Source: CAYJPK01 sp964372035
GTDB taxonomy: Bacteria; Desulfobacterota; Desulfovibrionia; Desulfovibrionales; Desulfovibrionaceae
Length of the DNA stretch: 21,465 bases
Assembly (NCBI GenBank): GCA_964372035.1
Contig: CAYJPK010000033.1
Coordinates: forward strand, 1 to 21,465
Direction: 5' to 3'
Shown: piece by piece, positions 16,591-21,465 of the stretch
How the letters are laid out: each line of letters starts with the position of its first letter
Numbering within the stretch: the first letter of the stretch is position 1
Position numbers and translations under genes: made by a program
The notes under the pieces: model-generated
The model's database searches: none
What the model was told of the DNA's origin: nothing
What the model saw: the letters and a program-made list of their open reading frames with translations, nothing else

Positions 16591-17067
16591 ATGGAATTTA
16601 ATCACTTTGATGAAAATGGTAATGCTATCATGGTTGATATTAGTGATAAAAAAGTCAGCTCACGAGAGGCAGTTGCAAAGGGTTCTATTAAAGTGAATAA
16701 AGATGTTTTTATGTCTATAGTAAATAAAACAGCTAAAAAGGGTGATGTGCTAAATGTTGCTAGAGTCGCTGGAATTATGGCAGTTAAAAAGACAGCAGAA
16801 CTTATTCCCATGTGTCATAGTTTATTAATTACAAAAGCTAGTATTGATTTTGAACTTGACGAACAAAACTTAACTATTAATGCAATATGTACTGTAAAGA
16901 CTGACGGCAAAACGGGTGTTGAGATGGAGGCTTTACAAGGAGTTAGTACGAGCTTACTCACGATATATGATATGTGCAAAGCACTTGATACAGCTATGCT
17001 AATTAAAGATATTTATGTTTACAAAAAATCTGGTGGCAGAAGAGGCACAATTTTAAATGAAAGATAA
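16591..17067 (+). CDS. moaC: Cyclic pyranopterin monophosphate synthase MoaC
   Basis: A 158-residue protein that converts the MoaA product 3',8-cyclo-GTP to cyclic pyranopterin monophosphate in the first step of molybdopterin synthesis. Family motifs are LIPMCHSLLIT (71-81), KTGVEMEAL (107-115) and TIYDMCKAL (124-132), including the catalytic-region Asp and Lys (D127, K130), and the end KKSGGRRG. The ATG has AGGAG about 7 bases upstream. The end overlaps moaA by 11 bases, so the two proteins acting in sequence are probably translated together. Confidence 0.95.
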   Translation: MEFNHFDENGNAIMVDISDKKVSSREAVAKGSIKVNKDVFMSIVNKTAKKGDVLNVARVAGIMAVKKTAELIPMCHSLLITKASIDFELDEQNLTINAICTVKTDGKTGVEMEALQGVSTSLLTIYDMCKALDTAMLIKDIYVYKKSGGRRGTILNER

Positions 17068-18022
17068 ATTTGGACGCAAAATAGAGTATATGCGTATTTC
17101 AATTACTGATAGGTGTAATTTAAGATGCAAGTACTGTATGCCTAACGGATTTCAAGATATTTCACATAATGAAATTTTGACTTATGAGGAAATTTTGAAA
17201 ATCTGTTCGTACGCCGTAAAGCTTGGAATAACAAAGTTTAAAATAACTGGTGGTGAGCCTTTAATGCGCAAAGATTGCGTTGATTTTATTAAAAACTTAA
17301 AGAAAATGCAAAAGGTTGAACAAGTCACCTTAACAACAAATGGTATTTTACTTGAAAATTACCTCTATGATTTAAAGTCCTTAGGCATAGACGGAATCAA
17401 TATAAGCCTTGATAGTTGTGATAAAGAGCAATATTTAAAAATTACAGGTTTTGATGGTGTAGATATAGTATTAAGTGCTATTAAGAAAAGCGTTGAAATT
17501 GGTATTAAAACAAAAATTAATTGTGTGCCGTTAAAGGGGTATAATGATGATAATATTCCTATGCTTATTGAACTAGCACGAGAGTTAGAGCTTGATGTAC
17601 GCTTTATTGAAATTATGCCAATTGGCAATGTTAAATATTTTGCGAGTATAAATGTTTCACAAATAAAAGAAAATATATATAAGAAATATCAAAATGTGCT
17701 GCAAGTTACTGAAAATAGAGGTAATGGGCCAGCAAGTTATTTACGCATTGCAGATTTTAAGGGGTGTATTGGCTTTATTGATTCCATTCATAATAAATTT
17801 TGCGCAAGTTGTAACCGTGTTCGTTTAAGTTCTAATGGATTTTTAAAAGCTTGTTTATATTATGATACTGACATTAATCTTAAGGAACTCTTAAGAAGTA
17901 ATAAAGAAAGTCTAATACTAGATGTATTTAGAGATGCTTTGTTAAATAAAAACAAAGAACATCACTTTGGTGAAAGTTTACCGGAAAGAGATTGTAATCT
18001 CATGACTCAAATAGGAGGATAA
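17057..18022 (+). CDS. moaA: GTP 3',8-cyclase MoaA (radical SAM)
   Basis: A 321-residue radical SAM enzyme that cyclises GTP. The SAM-binding cluster motif is C20-x3-C24-x2-C27 within DRCNLRCKYCMP. The GGEP motif is present in ITGGEPLMRKD. The second, C-terminal cluster is CASCNRVRLSSNGFLKACL (C-x2-C-x13-C). The protein ends in IGG, the conserved glycine pair that enters the active site in MoaA. The gene starts inside the end of moaC and ends 1 base before the next start codon. All key residues are intact. Confidence 0.96.
   Translation: MKDKFGRKIEYMRISITDRCNLRCKYCMPNGFQDISHNEILTYEEILKICSYAVKLGITKFKITGGEPLMRKDCVDFIKNLKKMQKVEQVTLTTNGILLENYLYDLKSLGIDGINISLDSCDKEQYLKITGFDGVDIVLSAIKKSVEIGIKTKINCVPLKGYNDDNIPMLIELARELELDVRFIEIMPIGNVKYFASINVSQIKENIYKKYQNVLQVTENRGNGPASYLRIADFKGCIGFIDSIHNKFCASCNRVRLSSNGFLKACLYYDTDINLKELLRSNKESLILDVFRDALLNKNKEHHFGESLPERDCNLMTQIGG
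18013..18018 (+). promoter_or_regulatory. Shine-Dalgarno site embedded in the MoaA Gly-Gly codons
   Basis: AGGAGG (18013-18018) sits 5 bases before the ATG at 18024. It is formed by the last codons of moaA, ATA GGA GGA, which encode the conserved C-terminal Ile-Gly-Gly. One sequence therefore carries an essential protein tail and a near-perfect ribosome site for the next gene. Confidence 0.85.
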
Positions 18023-18023
18023 T

Positions 18024-18959
18024 ATGGGTACTATAAAGGCTATCTGTATTTGCGAAGAAAAAGGAGTGCAAAAACAAAGAGTTGAGAGTGCGATATTTAT
18101 AAAGGATTTCGGGATAGAAAATGATGCTCATGCTGGAAAATGGCATAGGCAGATTAGTCTTATTTCAGCAGATAAAATACAAACTTTTAAGGACTCGGGT
18201 GCAAAAGTTGTTGATGGTTCTTTTGGTGAAAATTTAATTGTTGAGGGCTTTGATTTTAGAAACTTAGAAATTGGTACAAGGTTTAAGTGTAATGATGTTA
18301 TTTTAGAAATGACGCAAATAGGTAAAGAGTGTCATAATCATTGTGCTATTCATGAGGCTATGGGTGATTGCATTATGCCACGAGAGGGTGTTTTTGCACG
18401 TGTTATTTCTGGAGGAACTATTAAAACTGGTGACAGCATGCAAATGCTTGAAGTTCATAAGACTTATAAAGTTGCAGTTATTACCTTGAGTGACAAGGGT
18501 GCAAGGGGTGAGCGAGTTGACGAAAGCGGTCCACTTATTCGTGAAATAATTGAGAAAGATGATTATTTAGTTATTAGTCGGCACTTAGTTTCAGATGATA
18601 AAGAGGAGCTCGAACTACTGCTTAAAAAACTTAGTGATGAAATTAGAGTTGACTTAATTCTAACAACAGGTGGAACTGGCTTTGCAATAAGGGATAATGC
18701 GCCAGAGGCAACACTTGCTGTGGCTGATAAAAATGTACCTGGAATTGCAGAGGCAATGCGTGCTTACTCCTTAACAATCACTACACGAGCTATGTTAAGT
18801 CGAGCCGTTAGTGTAATTAGAAAAAATACGCTTATTGTAAATTTACCAGGTAGCCCAAAAGCTGTAAAGGAAAACCTTGAATATATTTTGCCTGCACTTA
18901 GGCATGGTCTTGATATTTTAATTGGCAATGCATCTGAGTGTGCAGTAAAAATTAAATAA
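18024..18959 (+). CDS. MOSC domain - MogA/MoaB fusion (molybdopterin adenylyltransferase)
   Basis: A 311-residue two-domain protein. Residues 1-142 look like a MOSC domain (IENDAHAGKWHRQISLIS, GSFGENLIVEG, EGVFARVISGG), with cysteines C103, C107 and C116 in a KECHNHC...DC stretch. Residues 148-308 are a MogA/MoaB domain with VAVITLSDKGARGERVDESG, the molybdopterin-binding TTGGTG (214-219), the RDNAPEAT stretch and IVNLPGSPKAVKENL. MogA adenylylates molybdopterin before metal insertion. MOSC domains bind Moco or carry sulfur to it, so the fusion may link adenylylation to cofactor handling or sulfuration. Strong ribosome site inside the end of moaA. I recall similar fusions in Desulfovibrio-type genomes. 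Confidence 0.9.
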   Translation: MGTIKAICICEEKGVQKQRVESAIFIKDFGIENDAHAGKWHRQISLISADKIQTFKDSGAKVVDGSFGENLIVEGFDFRNLEIGTRFKCNDVILEMTQIGKECHNHCAIHEAMGDCIMPREGVFARVISGGTIKTGDSMQMLEVHKTYKVAVITLSDKGARGERVDESGPLIREIIEKDDYLVISRHLVSDDKEELELLLKKLSDEIRVDLILTTGGTGFAIRDNAPEATLAVADKNVPGIAEAMRAYSLTITTRAMLSRAVSVIRKNTLIVNLPGSPKAVKENLEYILPALRHGLDILIGNASECAVKIK

Positions 18960-18974
18960 TATTGAGGTCTTACT

Positions 18975-19571
18975 ATGATAAATAAAATAAATGGAGTAAT
19001 TTTAGCAGGCGGTTTATCTTCACGCTTTGGAAGTTGTAAAACAAAATTACGAGTTTATGAAATTGATGTTTTAAGGCAAAATTATGATTTACTATTAAAA
19101 TATTGCGATAAAGTTGTTGTTTCTTGCAAAGCTGATTCAGATATAAGTGACTATCCATGTATTTATGATGATTCGCCAATTCATGCACCAATTTTTGGTA
19201 TTTGTTCAGCGTTAGAGTATTTTAAGTCAGCTGTTTTGGTATTATCATGTGACTTACCCTTTATGAATGATTCAACAATTAAAAAATTGATAGAACAGCG
19301 TAATATTATTGTAAAAAACGATAAAAAAAATATGACAACTTTTTGCAATAGTGATAATCAATTTATTGAGTCTTTAGTTGCAATTTATGAATATAAATCT
19401 ATCGGTATTTTGATGCAGGCAATTGAAAACAAAGAATATTCTTTACATAAAATTTTTTCTAAAAAACTACGGCATGATATAATTAAAGATATGGAAAAGC
19501 CTTTTTTTAATATTAATTATAAACAAGATTTAGAAAGGGCTAAGGAGCTAGCAATATTAGAAAAAGCTTGA
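18975..19571 (+). CDS. mobA: Molybdenum cofactor guanylyltransferase MobA
   Basis: A 198-residue nucleotidyltransferase that adds GMP to Mo-molybdopterin, making the guanine-dinucleotide form used by DMSO-reductase-family enzymes such as the neighbouring DmsA. The nucleotide-binding start is VILAGGLSSRFG (8-19) with K22 at the expected lysine; the usual following Asp-Lys reads Cys-Lys. The metal-binding Asp is D93 in SCDLPF. The end FFNINYKQDLERA matches the family NINTPEDL region. GAGG lies 7 bases before the ATG, and the gap after the fusion gene is only 15 bases, so it belongs to the same operon. Confidence 0.87.
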   Translation: MINKINGVILAGGLSSRFGSCKTKLRVYEIDVLRQNYDLLLKYCDKVVVSCKADSDISDYPCIYDDSPIHAPIFGICSALEYFKSAVLVLSCDLPFMNDSTIKKLIEQRNIIVKNDKKNMTTFCNSDNQFIESLVAIYEYKSIGILMQAIENKEYSLHKIFSKKLRHDIIKDMEKPFFNINYKQDLERAKELAILEKA

Positions 19572-19596
19572 CATTTTGCATAATTATTTACATTAT
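19568..19596 (+). promoter_or_regulatory. Putative internal promoter for the FmdE-MoeA-like gene
   Basis: A perfect -35 TTGACA (19568-19573) overlaps the mobA stop codon. CATTAT (19591-19596, 4 of 6) follows at the ideal 17-base spacing. The downstream gene starts about 98 bases later. A small dyad TAGTT-AAA-AACTA (19602-19614) lies near the predicted start point. This suggests the last gene can be expressed apart from the moa-mob operon. Confidence 0.5.
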
Positions 19597-19693
19597 CATA
19601 CTAGTTAAAAACTAACTAAAGTCTACTTTCTTTTTTCATTTCAAATTTACTATTATTTTTTATTGTTTCAAACATTTTTGCAAGGATAAAAAT

Positions 19694-21403
19694 ATGAATA
19701 TAGGTGCCTATACTTTTCAAGAATTTAAACAGCTTGCTGAAAATTTTCATGGTTTTGCTGCACCAGGTCTTTTAGTTGGTGGCTATATGGTTGAAAAGGC
19801 GAAATCCTTAATGCCAGATGGCGTTCTCTTTGAGGCAGTTGTTGAAACAGCAAAATGCTTGCCAGATGCTGTTCAGCTTTTAACTCTATGTTCGACCGGC
19901 AATATGCGGGTAAAAATAGTTGATATTGGTAGGTATGCCGTATCATTAGGTGATAAGCATACCGGTGAGGGTGTGCGTGTTAGTATTGATCCAGAAAAGC
20001 TTGAAAGATATGAGGAAATTTATTCTTGGTTCTTTAAGAAAAAAGCTAAAAAAGATCAAGATATTGAACTACTTGAAAGACAAATAGAAGAAGCTGCAGA
20101 CACGATTTTAAAGGTGGAATACGTAACGGTTAAAAAAGCCTTTATTGGTCACGGTCATATGGATAAAATCGGAATTTGTCCTTTGTGTAATGAAGCATAC
20201 CCTTTGGTTGATGGTCCTATTTGTCGTGGCTGTCAAGGTGAATCGCCATTTTTTATAAACACTAAACAACAAAATAAGACTGAAACAATAAAAGACACTG
20301 AAAGTACCGATAGTTATCTTACTAAAATTCCAGCAAATGTTAAAATAGTTCCAGTTGAAGATGCAGTTGATAAGATTGCAGTTCATGATATGACTAGAAT
20401 TGAGCCTGGAGTATTTAAAGGTCCTGAATTTGTGGCAGGACAAAGAATTTCTGTTGGCGATGTTTGTAGGTTGCAACAAATGGGGCGTTTTCATGTTGCG
20501 ACGCTAGATGAAAATATTGTTAGCAATATTGACTCTAGTTTTAATGAGCTTATCCATGAAAATGTTGTTGCTGAAAACTTTGCAAAGCGCATGGCTGGCA
20601 AAAATGTTGAATATAATTCACCACCTAAAGAGGGAAAAATTGATTTTGCATCAAGCTGTGATGGAGTACTTTGTGTTGACTATAAAAGGCTAGAGCAGTT
20701 TAATCTTATTCCAGAGGTGGTTTGTGCGACACATCAAGATGGTATGCTATTAAAAAAGGGAACTCGCTTTGCTGGAACTCGTGCTATTCCATTGTTTTTA
20801 CCGGCTAAACATTATCAGCAAGCCCTTGGATTGCTTGCAGATAAAGCCTTATTTAATATTATGCCACTTCGTAAAGCTAAAGTTGGAATTTTAGTGACAG
20901 GAACTGAAGTTTTTCAAGGTATTATTGAAGATAAATTCATTCCAATTATTACTGGAAAAATTGAAAGCTTAAACTCTATCGTCATTGCAAGCCGTATTGT
21001 TCCAGATGATAAAGAAATGATGACAAGGGCAATTGAAGAATTTAGAATAGCTGGAGTTGATTTGCTTATCACTACTGGCGGTCTTTCTGTTGACCCAGAT
21101 GATGTTACGCAAAGCGTATTAATTTCAGCTGGCATGACAAATGTTTTATATGGTGCTCCTGTCATACCTGGTGCAATGAGTTTGCTTGGCGAAATTCAAG
21201 CAAAAGATGATTATAAGTCACTGCAAATTATTGGTGTTCCTGCTTGTGCCCTATATAGCAAAACTACCTTTTTTGATGTTATTTTGCCTAAAGTATTAGC
21301 TAATTGCGAGATTACTAGAGCAGATTTGGCACGAATGGGCGAGGGTGGTTATTGCATGTCTTGCGAAGAGTGTACTTGGCCAAAATGTTTTTTCTGTAAA
21401 TAG
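19694..21403 (+). CDS. FmdE domain / zinc ribbon / MoeA-like molybdopterin-binding fusion protein
   Basis: A 569-residue multidomain protein. Residues about 8-155 resemble FmdE, named from formylmethanofuran dehydrogenase operons: FHGFAAPGLLVGGYM (18-32) and CLPDAVQLLTLCSTGNMRV (55-73). The usual FmdE start HGH-x-CPG reads HGFAAPG, so a His and a Cys are missing. A zinc ribbon follows with C162-x2-C165 and C177-x2-C180. Residues about 215-540 look like a MoeA-like molybdopterin-binding protein: HDMTRIEPGVFKGPEFVAG (231-249), VGILVTGTEVFQG (397-409), PDDKEMM and LLITTGGLSVDPDD (457-470). The end has five cysteines (C554, C557, C560, C565, C568). AAGGA lies 7 bases before the ATG. A role in Mo/W insertion or in supplying cofactor to a particular enzyme is inferred. 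I recall such fusions in Desulfovibrio-type genomes, sometimes mislabelled trehalose-binding. Confidence 0.82.
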   Translation: MNIGAYTFQEFKQLAENFHGFAAPGLLVGGYMVEKAKSLMPDGVLFEAVVETAKCLPDAVQLLTLCSTGNMRVKIVDIGRYAVSLGDKHTGEGVRVSIDPEKLERYEEIYSWFFKKKAKKDQDIELLERQIEEAADTILKVEYVTVKKAFIGHGHMDKIGICPLCNEAYPLVDGPICRGCQGESPFFINTKQQNKTETIKDTESTDSYLTKIPANVKIVPVEDAVDKIAVHDMTRIEPGVFKGPEFVAGQRISVGDVCRLQQMGRFHVATLDENIVSNIDSSFNELIHENVVAENFAKRMAGKNVEYNSPPKEGKIDFASSCDGVLCVDYKRLEQFNLIPEVVCATHQDGMLLKKGTRFAGTRAIPLFLPAKHYQQALGLLADKALFNIMPLRKAKVGILVTGTEVFQGIIEDKFIPIITGKIESLNSIVIASRIVPDDKEMMTRAIEEFRIAGVDLLITTGGLSVDPDDVTQSVLISAGMTNVLYGAPVIPGAMSLLGEIQAKDDYKSLQIIGVPACALYSKTTFFDVILPKVLANCEITRADLARMGEGGYCMSCEECTWPKCFFCK

Positions 21404-21465
21404 TGCTGAGTATTGGTGATTATTGGAAAGGAATTTACTAATTTTTATTAGCAAAAAAATGCTTT
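21404..21465. other. Short downstream flank without a recognised feature
   Basis: The last 62 bases hold no gene. CTAAT-TTTT-ATTAG (21438-21451) can form a small AT-rich hairpin, but A and not T follows it, so it is not a convincing terminator for the preceding gene. Confidence 0.4.

Noticed and set aside
21438..21451. CTAAT/ATTAG hairpin as terminator of the last gene
   Set aside because: The stem is AT-rich and short, and it is followed by A residues on the plus strand instead of T.

Overview
The window looks like chromosomal DNA of an AT-rich, strictly or facultatively anaerobic Gram-negative bacterium. It has a tripartite RND pump with an outer-membrane channel, a Tat-exported molybdo-enzyme, and lipoproteins. 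Best guess is a low-GC member of the Desulfovibrionaceae. That guess rests on remembered gene architecture (TupABC next to Moco genes, a MOSC-MogA fusion, an FmdE-MoeA-like fusion) and not on any search. A run of exactly 100 N marks an assembly gap.

Left part (1-6042, minus strand): a compact three-gene operon for an RND efflux pump, in the order outer-membrane lipoprotein channel, periplasmic adaptor, inner-membrane permease, with overlapping or nearly touching genes. The adaptor carries an odd Met/Gln/Asn/Lys-rich tail. A plus-strand terminator hairpin sits over the permease stop codon.

Middle-left (6393-10146, plus strand): a zinc-uptake operon. It encodes a Fur-family (Zur-like) regulator, a ZnuA-type binding protein with a long His/Asp tandem repeat interrupted by the gap, the ATPase, the permease and a small lipoprotein with a Cys-Cys motif. 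A dense set of TTGC/GCAA inverted repeats overlaps the likely promoter. A bidirectional terminator closes the operon.

Middle (10183-14034, minus strand): a dmsABC-type operon encoding a Tat-exported molybdopterin reductase, a four-cluster iron-sulfur subunit and a membrane anchor. No dedicated chaperone gene is visible.

Right part (14345-21403, plus strand): divergent from dmsA is a metal-cofactor supply line. It runs from a tungstate/molybdate-type ABC transporter (TupABC) to MoaC, MoaA, a MOSC-MogA fusion and MobA, then a separately promoted FmdE/zinc-ribbon/MoeA-like fusion protein. The natural reading is that oxyanion import and cofactor assembly feed the neighbouring reductase and other Mo/W enzymes. 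MoaD, MoaE, MoeB and a classical MoeA are not in the window.

Nothing here is a plainly new defence or mobile system. The most unusual items are the FmdE-MoeA-like fusion with altered FmdE ligands and a Cys-rich tail, the zinc operon's repeat, non-canonical ZnuA site and extra lipoprotein, the Met-rich adaptor tail, and the altered oxyanion-binding loop of TupA.
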